Source: Acetobacterium sp965140355
Lineage (GTDB): Bacteria > Bacillota > Clostridia > Eubacteriales > Eubacteriaceae
NCBI GenBank assembly: GCA_965140355.1
Contig: OZ223191.1
Coordinates: 368,654 to 432,653, forward strand
Reading direction: 5' to 3'
DNA: 64,000 nt
Part shown: piece by piece, positions 17,558 through 26,815 of the stretch
Layout: the number at the start of each line of letters is the position of its first letter
Position numbering within the stretch: position 1 is the first letter of the stretch
Notes under the pieces: generated by a model
Databases searched by the model: none
The model's input: the letters and a program-made list of their open reading frames with translations, nothing else
What the model was told of the DNA's origin: nothing
Made by a program: the position numbers and the translations under genes

Positions 17558-18008
17558 TTTTGTCAATTTTCAGAGTCGCTATCTTAAGTAATGCTTAATT
17601 AAGATTGATTCAGTAAAAGAAATTTACATTAAATAGGCTTCTGATCGTCATAAAATTGAATAATTAAAAAGATATAAAATAATACAAGTTGATTTATTTG
17701 GTAACTTTTTAGGATTAATATGTTCGAATGAATATATTTTATGACATTTTTAATAAATGAAATAAAAAAGTTAATGATTTAACAACGAAATCTCTAAATG
17801 CGACGTCAAGATCTGAAATCGTTTAAGGTGATAGGGTCAGTCTTTTTATCGTAGCAAAAAAATAAAAGCGTTTTTTATCTTGTCATAAAATTGAATTAGA
17901 ATGATACAAGAAGTTTAATTGATAAGGCGATAAGAATATTAATGTTACCCGAATAAAGATCGATCAAAATTGAAGATAGAAATTAAATAAAATTTGTTAA
18001 ATAACAAA

Positions 18009-18070
18009 CAATATATTATGGAATTATTTACTTGTTTGAGAAATAACAAACAAGTAAATGCAATATATTG
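18009..18070. repeat. nested inverted repeat
   Basis: The outer arms CAATATAT/ATATATTG enclose a perfect 13-bp inner pair (ATTTACTTGTTTG, 18026-18038, with 18047-18059) around an 8-nt loop. There is no U tract. It could be an RNA structure, a binding site or the relic of a small mobile element. Confidence 0.5.
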
Positions 18071-18405
18071 TCACTAAAAGAAAAAATATTGACATCTCGA
18101 AAAGAAGATGTTAACCTTATGAAAATCGAAAATCAGTGATAGCAATATTTATTTTCTTAAATGAAAATTCAAGAGCGTAACACAAATAAGGCGGTGGTAA
18201 AAAATTGATAAAAATTATGATGCCGAAAACTAAAGTTATTGAGTAAACGTTGAATTATCTAATATGAGCATAAGTGGCAAGTAGCTAAAAATTATCAGAA
18301 GGAGAATTATTTAAAATGAATACTGAATGCGTAAGTAGTAGAAGTGTAACCGACTGCAATGGTGCCCTGATGACGGGCTCGAAAATGATGAAGGAGAATA
18401 AAAAT

Positions 18406-18909
18406 ATGGAATTTAAATTGCGAGATTGGAAACTGAAAGATGCCGAAAGTATTGTCCCATTAGCAAATAATGAAAAAATAGCTGGAAATTTGCGCAATAC
18501 GTTTCCTTATCCTTACACTTTAGATGATGCCCATCTTTTTATTTCTAAAAGCATTCACCAAAATAAAAGAATGCAATGGAATAAAGCCATTATTATTGAT
18601 GATTCTGCCTCGGGATCAATTAGTTTGTTGATGCAGGAAGATGTTAGCTGTAAAAGTGGCGAACTAGGTTTTTGGTTAGGTGAACCTTATTGGGGTAAAG
18701 GTATTATGAAACATGCGATTACTCAAATATGTGAAATGGCTTTTAATGAGTGGGATCTTGTTAGAATTTACGCCCGACCTTTTGCCGAAAATATAAGAGC
18801 CCGAAAAACTTTGGAAAAGGCAGGCTTTCAACTGGAAGGAATTTTTAAGAACAGTATTTATAAGAATGGAAAAGTCCTCGATTCTTGTATGTATGCGTTA
18901 ATAAAATAA
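18406..18909 (+). CDS. GNAT family N-acetyltransferase (RimJ/RimL-like)
   Basis: A 167-residue acetyltransferase: MEFKLRDWKLKDAESI opens the fold, ELGFWLGEPYWGKGIMKHAI carries the acetyl-CoA-binding motif, and RPFAENIRARKTLEKAGF the C-terminal motif B. It probably modifies a small molecule or a protein N-terminus; the substrate is unknown. The ATG at 18406 was chosen because the GNAT fold starts there and GGAG lies nine bases upstream. An in-frame ATG at 18316 with its own GGAG (11 bases away) would add a 30-residue polar extension with two Cys residues and no recognised fold. Confidence 0.8.
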   Translation: MEFKLRDWKLKDAESIVPLANNEKIAGNLRNTFPYPYTLDDAHLFISKSIHQNKRMQWNKAIIIDDSASGSISLLMQEDVSCKSGELGFWLGEPYWGKGIMKHAITQICEMAFNEWDLVRIYARPFAENIRARKTLEKAGFQLEGIFKNSIYKNGKVLDSCMYALIK

Positions 18910-18984
18910 GTGCTTAAATAGTGGTAAAATGAGTTGATATGAGGTCAAAATCGTCGATTAGTTTAAAAAATGAAGGGTTAACGA

Positions 18985-19455
18985 ATGAAAGATTATGCAT
19001 TGATTATTATGAAACCGGATGCGCTTGAAAAAGATTTAGTAGACACGATCAGCCAACGTTTCATTCAAGATAGTTTTAAAATTGAAATGGTTGGTTATAA
19101 ATGTGTTACTGAAGATTTGATTTTAAATCATTATCAGGAGGTAATTGAAAAATTAGGAGACTGGTTTAAAGCATTGGTTATTAAAGATTTTGTTGGAAAA
19201 GGGATGATCCCAGTGATTTTGAGTCAGGAAGGGAATGATGCGATTGCAAATGCGAGAGCATTAACAGGAGCCACCGACCCTGCGGCAGCGGCTCAAGGGA
19301 CCATTCGCGGTGATTTGGGAAATGATTCAATGGAAGCCGCTAACCGTGAGAATAGAAGTTGTTATAACCTGATTCATTGCAGTGATTCAAGCGAATCATA
19401 TCAGCGTGAATTAAAACTTTGGTTTAGTCAGGATATTGCGAAGATTTATTCGTGA
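18985..19455 (+). CDS. ndk: nucleoside-diphosphate kinase
   Basis: A 156-residue protein of the NDK family, which transfers the gamma-phosphate from ATP to nucleoside diphosphates through a phospho-His. Visible motifs are IIMKPDALEK at the N-terminus, GATDPAAAAQGTIRGDLG, and NLIHCSDS with the catalytic His131; the usual G after His is Cys here. The length is slightly above the classic 140-150. It is followed by a promoter-plus-leader region for the amidohydrolase gene. Confidence 0.92.
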   Translation: MKDYALIIMKPDALEKDLVDTISQRFIQDSFKIEMVGYKCVTEDLILNHYQEVIEKLGDWFKALVIKDFVGKGMIPVILSQEGNDAIANARALTGATDPAAAAQGTIRGDLGNDSMEAANRENRSCYNLIHCSDSSESYQRELKLWFSQDIAKIYS

Positions 19456-19511
19456 TTTTGATAAATTGGAGGCGTCAAAGCTGATCAGAAACAACGATAA
19501 ATTTTCACTGT

Positions 19512-19540
19512 TTGACATAAGGAGTTCCTGTTTTTACAAT
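19512..19540 (+). promoter_or_regulatory. sigma-A promoter of the amidohydrolase leader
   Basis: TTGACA, 17-bp spacer, TACAAT. The transcript would start near 19547 and cross the conserved leader block before the terminator at 19717. Confidence 0.65.
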
Positions 19541-19560
19541 TTATTTAATGCTTAATAAGG

Positions 19561-19750
19561 TATAATAAAATAAATTTACTTTCAGGTTGTCAAAAAAGAT
19601 AATGTCGGACCGACTACTGTTGTTTTATGTTGTGGGTATGTAACAGATCAGCAATGGGTTGGTACGGTAAGTTTATTGATAATCTCAATTAAATAAATTT
19701 AATTTTAATTAAACGAGGGCGTTTTGTATTTATACAAAGCGCCCTTTTTT
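19561..19750 (+). ncRNA. candidate structured leader RNA, copy 1
   Basis: It shares with 51710-51850 the 5' block GGTATAATAAAA...ATAAATTTA and the core ATGTAACAGAT, then TGGTA and GTTTATTGA (19636-19682), with variable sequence between. The core is followed by an A/U-rich pairing region and a terminator, so it could be a riboswitch or attenuator controlling the amidohydrolase. It matches no riboswitch class I recognise. Confidence 0.4.
19717..19750 (+). terminator. leader terminator upstream of the amidohydrolase
   Basis: GGGCGTTTTGTA pairs with TACAAAGCGCCC (one G-U), followed by TTTTTT. It lies only 45 bp before the start codon, so it must be regulated or leaky for the gene to be expressed from 19512. 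Confidence 0.85.
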
Positions 19751-19794
19751 AGTTTAAATAAAAAAGTAATTACTAAATTTTGAAATGGAGAATG

Positions 19795-21468
19795 ATGAAA
19801 ATGAAAAAAGTATGGTCGCCGACAGCAGATTTAATAGTTAAGAATGTAACTATATATACGATTGATTTAACGATTGATGAAATAAGGAAAGGGAAAACGG
19901 ATTTTTCAATTATCGAAAATGGTTATGTGGCTTCAAAAGATGGAAAAACAATTGCAGTAGGAAGTGAGCTGGACGAAAAACTGATTGGTCCAGATACCGA
20001 AGTTATCGATGGAAAAGGAAATATTTTAATTCCGGGCTTGATTGATTCACATATCCATGCAATGTTTGCTGGTCTGGAACTGGTAAATGTCAACTTGAAA
20101 GGGGCAAAAACAAAGGCAGAGTTTATTGAATTGTTAAAAGCCAAAGCCGCGGTTACTCCAAAGGGGGAGTGGATAACCGGAAACGAATGGAACGAATTAG
20201 TGTGGGACATCAAAGAAGCGCCGACAAAAGACGATTTGGATAAGGTATCAACGGAACATCCGATTATATGCTCGCGACTATGCCATCATGTTTGCGTTAT
20301 CAATTCAAAGGCAATAGAACTGGCTGGTTTGACAAAAGATAGCCCCGATCCCGATGGTGGCATTATCGGACGCGATCAAGACGGAAATCCCAATGGGTTA
20401 TTATATGAATCATCGGCAATCGGCTTGATCGAAAACATCATTCCCGAATTAACTGAGGAACAGCGAATTAAGGGAATTGTTGAGATGGGAAAAATACTCA
20501 ATGAAAGTGGAATAACCAGTTGTATTGATGCTAATTTGGCTATCGATGATATGAAAGCGTATTTACAAGCTGATAAGAATCAAAAATTGACATATCGGGC
20601 GAACATGATGTTTTATCTTGATAAAAATAGTGGCGATATACCCTATCATTTAAATAAAATAAAAGAAATGCCAGCCGTTACTGGTTTTGGTAATGACATG
20701 GTTAAACTGAACGGGATCAAGATTCTTTTTGATGGCATTCCGGCAACCGGTACCGCTGCGATGCGTAAGCCCTATGAGCATATTCCGGAGACTAGCGGTT
20801 ACACCACGATTACTGCCGATGAAATGATTGATGTTGCCAAAATGGCAGCAAAGTATAATTGGCAGATTGGGGTTCATAGCTGCGGTGATAAATCAGCTGA
20901 TATTGCAATTGAGTCATTTGTTGAGGCCTACAAGGTCAATAATAATGATGCGCGACACTATATTATTCATCATGCAGTCATGCAGCCTGATCAGCTTCCG
21001 ATTATGAAAGCTTATAATATTCCCATTACCGTTCAGCCAACAATTAATTCATTGATGGGCGAACAAGGTCTTATTGGGAAAGAACTGGCAGAGCGATATA
21101 TGCAATATAAAACCTTTATGGATGCTGGTATTCTTGTTGGTGGCAGTAGTGACTGTCCTGTTATCGACTGTAATCCATTTTTAGGAATGTACAGTGCAAT
21201 TACCAGACTGAGTGTTGCCGATGGTGTTGTATGGAGTCCGGAACAGGTGTTAACAGCGTCTCAGGCACTGATTATGTGGACCAAGAGTTCGGCTTATTTT
21301 TCGCATGATGATGATAAAATGGGTTCGATTGAAGTTGGCAATTATGCCGACTATGTATTAATCGATACGCCGATATTAACAGCAACACCGGAAAAAATTC
21401 GTGATACTACAGTCTTAAAGACGATTCTAAATGGGAAAGTGGTTTATCAGGTTCCTGACCAAAAATAA
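19795..21468 (+). CDS. amidohydrolase family 3 protein (YtcJ-like)
   Basis: A metal-dependent hydrolase of 557 residues. The N-terminal beta-sandwich strands lead to LIPGLIDSHIHAMF (the HxH metal motif, about residue 86); GVHSCGDKSAD and IIHHAVMQPDQLP supply later metal ligands, VGGSSDCPV carries the catalytic Asp, and NPFLGMYSAI is family-typical. Such enzymes hydrolyse amides, carbamates or cyclic ureas; the substrate is unknown. GGAG at 19787 serves ATG 19795 or 19801; the TTG at 19780 is unlikely. Transcription passes a leader with a terminator, implying attenuation. Confidence 0.88.
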   Translation: MKMKKVWSPTADLIVKNVTIYTIDLTIDEIRKGKTDFSIIENGYVASKDGKTIAVGSELDEKLIGPDTEVIDGKGNILIPGLIDSHIHAMFAGLELVNVNLKGAKTKAEFIELLKAKAAVTPKGEWITGNEWNELVWDIKEAPTKDDLDKVSTEHPIICSRLCHHVCVINSKAIELAGLTKDSPDPDGGIIGRDQDGNPNGLLYESSAIGLIENIIPELTEEQRIKGIVEMGKILNESGITSCIDANLAIDDMKAYLQADKNQKLTYRANMMFYLDKNSGDIPYHLNKIKEMPAVTGFGNDMVKLNGIKILFDGIPATGTAAMRKPYEHIPETSGYTTITADEMIDVAKMAAKYNWQIGVHSCGDKSADIAIESFVEAYKVNNNDARHYIIHHAVMQPDQLPIMKAYNIPITVQPTINSLMGEQGLIGKELAERYMQYKTFMDAGILVGGSSDCPVIDCNPFLGMYSAITRLSVADGVVWSPEQVLTASQALIMWTKSSAYFSHDDDKMGSIEVGNYADYVLIDTPILTATPEKIRDTTVLKTILNGKVVYQVPDQK

Positions 21469-21499
21469 TAGCAATTTAAAATCATTAATATGATTGGAT

Positions 21500-21543
21500 A
21501 AGAACTCCAAGGAATTTTTTTAAAGAATTTCTTGGAGTTCTTT
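21500..21543 (+). terminator. hairpin after the amidohydrolase gene
   Basis: A 17-bp stem (AAGAACTCCAAGGAATT with a near-exact complement to 21543) and a short T-rich tail. It may serve the converging flavoprotein gene too. Confidence 0.6.
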
Positions 21544-21610
21544 GGGTTTAAACGTGCTTGCCGGTAAAAAACAACACCGTTCTTTGAATAGGATAAAGGC
21601 CGTTATGATT

Positions 21611-23254
21611 TTATGGATCGAGTAAAGCGCTTTGGTCAGAGGCGCTAAATTGAGCATATTTCATAATTATTTTTTCAGCAGTTTTTACGCCATCAACCGC
21701 TGAAGACATGATCCCGCCGGCATAACCGGCGCCTTCGCCCATGGGGTATAGTCCTAAAACATTTGAGACATTGTCATCATCTCGGTTGATTCGAACAGGC
21801 GAAGAACTGCGGGTTTCGACTCCGGTCATAATGCTGTCAGCCATGGTAAAGCCGTTAATTTTATTATTAAAATGAAGCAGAGCTTCTTTAATTGTCGCAA
21901 CGACATAATCTGGAAGACAGTCCTTGAGCTGGGCAAAGGTAAGCCCGGGGGTATAGGTTGGCTTTACGCTACCCCATTGTTTGCTCGGCTTGTCAGCGAG
22001 AAAGTCGCCGACAAGTTGAGCCGGAGCATGATAATTTCCGCCTCCTAGCGTAAAAGCAAGACCTTCCCATTTTCTTTGAAATGCGACTCCAGCCAAAGGA
22101 TGGTCACTTTCAAAATCTTCTGGTTGGACGCCGATCAGCAGCGCGGCATTGGCGTTGTCACCATTACGCCGATGTTTACTCATGCCATTGGTGACAACTT
22201 TGTTTTCTTCAGAGGCTGCCGCAACGACATAGCCGCCAGGGCACATACAAAAGGTGTAGGCGGAGCGTCCCTTGGGTGAATGGTATGAAAGTTTGTAATC
22301 GGCCGCCCCCAGTCCTTCGGTTGTGGCAGCGGAACCGTATTGGGAATGGTTAATGAGTTGCTGGGGATGTTCAATACGGACACCAATTGAAAATGGTTTG
22401 GGGGTGAGTGTGATTCCACGATGGTGAAGGGTTTCAAAAGTATCCCGAGCGCTGTGGCCGATTCCCAGCAACGCGGTGGTACAATCCAGTTTTTCGGTAT
22501 CATTAATGATTAATCCGGTAAGTTGGTGATCTTGAATGATAAAATCGGTCACTTTAGCTCGGAAGCGGACATCGCCGCCGTTTTCGATAATTTGCTTTCG
22601 AATCGTTTTTACTGTTTCTCGTAAAAGATCCGTACCGATATGGGGTTTGCTCAGATACAAAATTTCCTCAGGAGCACCGGCGTTGATAAAGGTTTCCAGG
22701 ATACTGCGGCAACGGGTATCATTAATAAGGGTTGTAAGTTTGCCATCAGAGAAGGTTCCAGCACCACCTTCACCAAATTGAACATTGCTTTCGAGGTCTA
22801 AGCGGCCGGTTTTCCAAAATGTTTCAATTTTATCAGTTCGGACATCGACATCATCACCGCGCTCGAGAATGATTGGGGCATAACCATTGCTAGCCAACAT
22901 TAAACCGGCAAAGAGACCGGCCGGCCCCATTCCGATGATTACGGGTCGGTGAACAAGGGATTCCTTGCCTGGGTTTACTTTTTTATACGATAAATCCGGA
23001 CTGGGTGTGATACCGGCTTTAACAGCTTTTTTGAGGATCGCAGGTTCATTTTTGACGGTTGCATCCACGGTATAAACGTAAAGAATGGCATCTTTTTTTC
23101 TGGCATCAATGGATTTTTTAAAAATCCTAAAGGTGATTAATTCATTACGATTAATCTTAAGTTTAGAAAGGATCAGATTATGTAGCGCCTGTTTTTCAGC
23201 ATGATGATTTGCCGCTTCATTGATTCTGAGTTTAAGATTAGGAATTCGAATCAT
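21611..23254 (-). CDS. FAD-dependent dehydrogenase, COG2509 family
   Basis: A 547-residue flavoprotein. A roughly 95-residue N-terminal domain precedes the FAD-binding motif IIGMGPAGLFAGLML (about residue 107); conserved blocks ESNVQFGEGGAGTFSDGKL, CPGGYVVAAASEENKVVTNG and LYPMGEGAGYAGGIMSSA match the widespread COG2509 family, whose reaction is not established. The ATG 23254 follows AGGAGG. It converges with the amidohydrolase gene and diverges from the TetR gene at 23597. The FAD-binding call is secure; substrate and partner are unknown. Confidence 0.88.
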   Translation of the reverse strand: MIRIPNLKLRINEAANHHAEKQALHNLILSKLKINRNELITFRIFKKSIDARKKDAILYVYTVDATVKNEPAILKKAVKAGITPSPDLSYKKVNPGKESLVHRPVIIGMGPAGLFAGLMLASNGYAPIILERGDDVDVRTDKIETFWKTGRLDLESNVQFGEGGAGTFSDGKLTTLINDTRCRSILETFINAGAPEEILYLSKPHIGTDLLRETVKTIRKQIIENGGDVRFRAKVTDFIIQDHQLTGLIINDTEKLDCTTALLGIGHSARDTFETLHHRGITLTPKPFSIGVRIEHPQQLINHSQYGSAATTEGLGAADYKLSYHSPKGRSAYTFCMCPGGYVVAAASEENKVVTNGMSKHRRNGDNANAALLIGVQPEDFESDHPLAGVAFQRKWEGLAFTLGGGNYHAPAQLVGDFLADKPSKQWGSVKPTYTPGLTFAQLKDCLPDYVVATIKEALLHFNNKINGFTMADSIMTGVETRSSSPVRINRDDDNVSNVLGLYPMGEGAGYAGGIMSSAVDGVKTAEKIIMKYAQFSASDQSALLDP

Positions 23255-23596
23255 TTAAGCCTCCTGTAGTTGGTTAGTTAAGCAAAGATATTAAAATGAA
23301 GTATTTTTCATCGATGCTAAAATTATTATAACATGAGCTTTGTCAGAATTATAAAAAAATGATGGATTAATAAGGGAAGATTAACAGCATCTAAATTTAA
23401 AATTGGCGGCTGTAAAGAACCGATCATAAATTGTTTAATCGGGTAATGAATTTTCAAAATACTATTTAAAAGGATTAGTAGTTTAAAAATTAATAAAAAA
23501 TTTGTGAAAAATTCACATAAAAAGTTGACAATTCGGATTAAGAGGATATAATGCAAACTATAGGAGTAAGTATTCACTCCGGTAAGGAGCAGTGAT
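23255..23596. other. 342-bp divergent region
   Basis: It holds the upstream region of the COG2509 gene and the promoter/operator of the TetR-chemotaxis operon at its right end. A minus-strand hydrophobic frame here has no ribosome site and is not counted as a gene. Confidence 0.5.
23525..23580 (+). promoter_or_regulatory. promoter and TetR-like operator of the chemotaxis operon
   Basis: TTGACA (23525-23530), 16-bp spacer, TATAAT (23547-23552). GGAGTAAGTATTCACTCC (23563-23580), with GGAGT/ACTCC arms around a TATTC-like centre, resembles TetR-family operators and overlaps the expected transcription start, so autoregulation by the first gene is likely. Confidence 0.65.
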
Positions 23597-24178
23597 ATGA
23601 ATGGATCTTTAATAAAAAGACGTGAGAGTATTATTGTTTCTACCATTGAAACAATAAATGCTGTTGGACTTCAAAATTTATCTACGAAATTGATAGCACA
23701 AAGAGAAGGTGTATCGGAAGGAACGCTGTTTCGGCATTTTAAGAATAAAACGGCGATCATGCAGGCCGTGGTAGATCAATTCAGTCAATATGATGATGCA
23801 ATTGTTGAAACCTGTGGTCGGAAAAAATTTTCACCAATCGAATCTATTCGATATTTTTATAACGCCTATGCCGAATATTATCAAAACTATCCGGAAATAA
23901 CAGTGGTAGTTCAGGCTTATGACAGCTTAATGTGTGATGCGGAATTATCAGAAAAAGTTAGTAATATCATTAAAAAGCGAGCCGCGTTTATTATAAAAAC
24001 AATAAAGAATGGCCAAGAACAAGGATTGATTAAGTCTGATATCGATCCAATTTTACTCGAAAACATTTTGACGGGTGGGAGTAAGGAAATTTGTTTGCGG
24101 TGGCGAATGAGTCAATTTGGTTTTTCAATAAAAGAAAAAACATCCGCAATGGTTCAAGAGATTTTAAATAAGTTTTAA
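23597..24178 (+). CDS. TetR/AcrR regulator heading the chemotaxis operon
   Basis: A 193-residue protein with an N-terminal helix-turn-helix (LIAQREGVSEGTLFRHF, about residues 33-50) and an all-helical ligand domain with YYQNYPEITVVVQAYDSL. AAGGAG precedes ATG 23597. Only 26 bp separate it from cheA, so it is the first gene of the che operon and may repress it through the palindrome at 23563-23580. A TetR regulator leading a full chemotaxis operon is uncommon; the ligand is unknown. Confidence 0.85.
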   Translation: MNGSLIKRRESIIVSTIETINAVGLQNLSTKLIAQREGVSEGTLFRHFKNKTAIMQAVVDQFSQYDDAIVETCGRKKFSPIESIRYFYNAYAEYYQNYPEITVVVQAYDSLMCDAELSEKVSNIIKKRAAFIIKTIKNGQEQGLIKSDIDPILLENILTGGSKEICLRWRMSQFGFSIKEKTSAMVQEILNKF

Positions 24179-24204
24179 AAAATACAGTTTGAGGAGGGGA
24201 ACGA

Positions 24205-26280
24205 TTGTCAGATCAATATATGAATGATCCCATGCAGGAAGTTTTTATCTTTGAAACTTCGCAGCAATTGGAACAAATGGAACAGTCCGTGATTAAAACT
24301 GAAACGCTGGGGTGTTATCCCTGTGATACCATCAATGAAATATTCAGGATTATGCATACCATCAAAAGTTCAGCAGCGATGATGCTGATTAATAACATGT
24401 CTGTCCTTGCTCATACAACAGAGGATTTATTTTATTTTATTAGAGAAGAAAATCCCGAAAACATTGATGTATCAATACTTTCAGATCTTGTTTTTGAAGC
24501 GATTGATTTTATGAAACTTGAATTGGAAAAAATAAAAGAGGGGAATGAGGCAGACGGAGACCCGGAACCATTAAGAGAAAAAATAAAAACACATTTAGTG
24601 CTTTTAAAAGAAAAAAATGATTTGATCCATTCACAAATTGTTAATAACGAACCAATAAAAGAACAATATTATATCAGTGCCAACAAATCGGAAAAAGCCA
24701 GTGAATTAAAAACATATCAAGTGATTCTTCAATTTGAAGCAGACTGCGGGATGGAGAATATTCGAGCGTTTACGGTGATTCACAATTTGAAGGAACTTAC
24801 GGAAACGTTTAAGAATATTCCGGAGGATGTTATCAATGATCCTGATTGTGTTGAAATTATAAAAAGAGATGGTTTTATTCTCCAAATTAGGGTTGCAGAA
24901 TCAATAGAAAAACTAACGGCTTTTTTCTCGGCGATGGCATTTATCGAAACGGTCAAAATTGAACCAATTAACAGCTGGCCGGAACCTCAAGATGAGCCGA
25001 CAATCCGGCTTTCTGATGAGCCAATCATTGTGCCACAACTTAAAGAGGTGGTAAAAGCCTGTGATAAAGGAAAAGACAGTAACAATAACAATAACAATAG
25101 CAATCACAGTCAGAGCATGATCGCAGTTAGCGTCGAAAAGCTTGATAAACTTATGAATCTGGTTGGTGAAATGGTTATTTCAGAATCAATGGTAACTCAA
25201 AATCCCGATCTTAAAGGGCTAGTTCTGGACAATTTCAGTAAATCAGCCAGACAGTTAAAAAAAATAACCAATGAACTTCAGGATATGGTGATGTCGATTC
25301 GAATGGTACCATTGGGACCTACTTTTGCCAAGATGAATCGAATTGTCAGAGATATCAGTAAAAAACTGGACAAGGAAATCAATTTGAAGATTTTTGGCGA
25401 AGAAACAGAGGTCGATAAAAATATCATTGAACAAATTGGTGATCCATTGATGCATATTATCAGAAATTCAGTTGATCATGGTATTGAAACGGCTGAAACT
25501 CGAATCCGTTTGGGAAAACCAAAAGCAGGAATGATTACATTAGAAGCTAAGAATGCTGGGGGCGAGGTTTTAATCGTTATCAAGGATGACGGGAAAGGTT
25601 TAAATAAAGAAGCGCTGTTAAAAAAAGGACTGGAAAATGGATTAATTAATGATGAGGTTGCAGAAAATATGTCCGATTCCGATATTTTTAATCTCATCTT
25701 TGCGCCAGGCTTTTCGACAAAAGAAGCGGTTACAGAATTTTCGGGCAGAGGGGTTGGGATGGATGTTGTGGCCAAAAATATTGAAGCTGTTGGCGGAAAT
25801 ATTTTGGTTGAAAGTGTTGAGGAAAAAGGAACAGCAATTACATTGAGAATTCCACTCACTTTGGCGATTATTGAAGGTATGAATATTCGCGTGGGAGAGT
25901 CTTGTTACACGCTCCCGATTATGTCCATTAAAGAATCGTTTATTCCCAAGGAAAATGAGATAATTAAAGATACCGATGAAAATGAGATGATTATGATCAG
26001 AGGTCAGTGTTATCCCATTATGCGTCTCAAAGAACGTTATAAAGTAAAAACTGGGGCAACTTCGATTGAAGAAGGTATTCTGATTATGTTAGAAGGTGAA
26101 AATAAAACAGTTTGTCTTTTTGCTGATGAATTGTTGGGGGAACAACAAGTTGTGGTTAAAACTTTACCTCAATATATTCGGCGAATGAAAAAAATAGATG
26201 GCTTAGCTGGATGCACCCTCTTAGGAGATGGAAATATCAGTCTTATTTTGGATGTGAATGGGTTAATTGCTCACAATTAG
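24205..26280 (+). CDS. cheA: chemotaxis histidine kinase CheA
   Basis: A 691-residue kinase. P1/HPt: IMHTIKSSAAMM with phospho-accepting His51. A P2-like domain covers about 165-265. A linker with an Asn run follows (NNNNNNSNHSQS, about 290-305). P3 dimerisation helices cover 306-370 (VEKLDKLMNLVGEMVISES), P4 ATPase 380-545 (IRNSVDHGIE, DDGKGL, GFSTKE, GRGVGMD), and the P5 CheW-like domain runs to the end. It phosphorylates CheY/CheB-type receivers in response to MCPs at the membrane. The start TTG 24205 was chosen because GAGGAGGGG lies five bases upstream; ATG 24220 is 20 bases away. Confidence 0.96.
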   Translation: MSDQYMNDPMQEVFIFETSQQLEQMEQSVIKTETLGCYPCDTINEIFRIMHTIKSSAAMMLINNMSVLAHTTEDLFYFIREENPENIDVSILSDLVFEAIDFMKLELEKIKEGNEADGDPEPLREKIKTHLVLLKEKNDLIHSQIVNNEPIKEQYYISANKSEKASELKTYQVILQFEADCGMENIRAFTVIHNLKELTETFKNIPEDVINDPDCVEIIKRDGFILQIRVAESIEKLTAFFSAMAFIETVKIEPINSWPEPQDEPTIRLSDEPIIVPQLKEVVKACDKGKDSNNNNNNSNHSQSMIAVSVEKLDKLMNLVGEMVISESMVTQNPDLKGLVLDNFSKSARQLKKITNELQDMVMSIRMVPLGPTFAKMNRIVRDISKKLDKEINLKIFGEETEVDKNIIEQIGDPLMHIIRNSVDHGIETAETRIRLGKPKAGMITLEAKNAGGEVLIVIKDDGKGLNKEALLKKGLENGLINDEVAENMSDSDIFNLIFAPGFSTKEAVTEFSGRGVGMDVVAKNIEAVGGNILVESVEEKGTAITLRIPLTLAIIEGMNIRVGESCYTLPIMSIKESFIPKENEIIKDTDENEMIMIRGQCYPIMRLKERYKVKTGATSIEEGILIMLEGENKTVCLFADELLGEQQVVVKTLPQYIRRMKKIDGLAGCTLLGDGNISLILDVNGLIAHN

Positions 26281-26317
26281 TTAAATTAGCGATTATTTAA
26301 TAGAGGGGAGATAAAAG

Positions 26318-26815
26318 ATGTCAGATGAGATTGAAGAAATTGAACTCGATGAAGATGACGAAACGGAGGAAGATAAGTTTTTGACTTTTGCGTTGGGGAA
26401 CGAATCCTACGCTTTGGAAATAATTTATGTTGCCGAAATAATTGGAATTCAGAAAATAACTGAAGTACCTGAATTACCGGAATATGTAAAAGGGATTATC
26501 AGTCTTCGCGGTCAGATTATTCCAGTTATAGATGTTCGGTTGCGATTTGAAAAACCACCGCGAGAGTACGATGAATGGACCTGTATTGTTGTTGTTGACC
26601 TTGCTAATATGCCGGTTGGACTTATTGTCGATAGTGTTTCGGAAGTCGTTAGAATTTCGGCTGATGAAATTGTGCCTCATCCGGAACTGAATCAAAGTTA
26701 TAATCGGCAATTTGTCAAGGGAATTGGAAAAGTGGGGTCTGAGATAAAACTATTGATTGACTGTCATAAACTGCTTGAAAATGATGAAATGGAAAAATTG
26801 GAGGATGATGGATGA
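26318..26815 (+). CDS. cheW: chemotaxis adaptor CheW
   Basis: A 165-residue SH3-like adaptor: KFLTFALGNESYALEIIYV, EVPELPEYVKGIISLRGQII, VIDVRLRF and VDSVSEVVRIS. An acidic N-terminal tail of about 20 residues (IEEIELDEDDETEEDK) is longer than usual. It bridges CheA and the receptor tips. GAGGGGAG lies before ATG 26318, 37 bp after cheA, followed after about 200 bp by a receptor gene in the same orientation. Confidence 0.95.
   Translation: MSDEIEEIELDEDDETEEDKFLTFALGNESYALEIIYVAEIIGIQKITEVPELPEYVKGIISLRGQIIPVIDVRLRFEKPPREYDEWTCIVVVDLANMPVGLIVDSVSEVVRISADEIVPHPELNQSYNRQFVKGIGKVGSEIKLLIDCHKLLENDEMEKLEDDG

Larger units (their letters stand above)
17416..18315. other. about 900 bp without a recognised gene
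   Basis: It contains a terminator (17529-17557) and a long inverted repeat (18009-18070); otherwise it is AT-rich with no supported ORF. Leader sequence of the GNAT gene lies at its right end. Confidence 0.5.
19456..19794. other. 339-bp intergenic region with promoter, leader and terminator
   Basis: It holds a sigma-A promoter (19512-19540), a leader containing a block shared with 51710-51850, and a strong terminator just before the amidohydrolase ribosome site, an arrangement typical of attenuation. Confidence 0.6.

Noticed and set aside
19561..19750. T-box leader suggested by GGGTTGGTACGG before a terminator
   Set aside because: The T-box antiterminator sequence GGGTGGNACCGCG and stem I features are absent, and the downstream gene is not an aminoacylation or amino-acid gene.
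23326..23646. 106-residue minus-strand frame in the TetR upstream region
   Set aside because: Overlaps the promoter, operator and start of the TetR gene; hydrophobic low-complexity composition.
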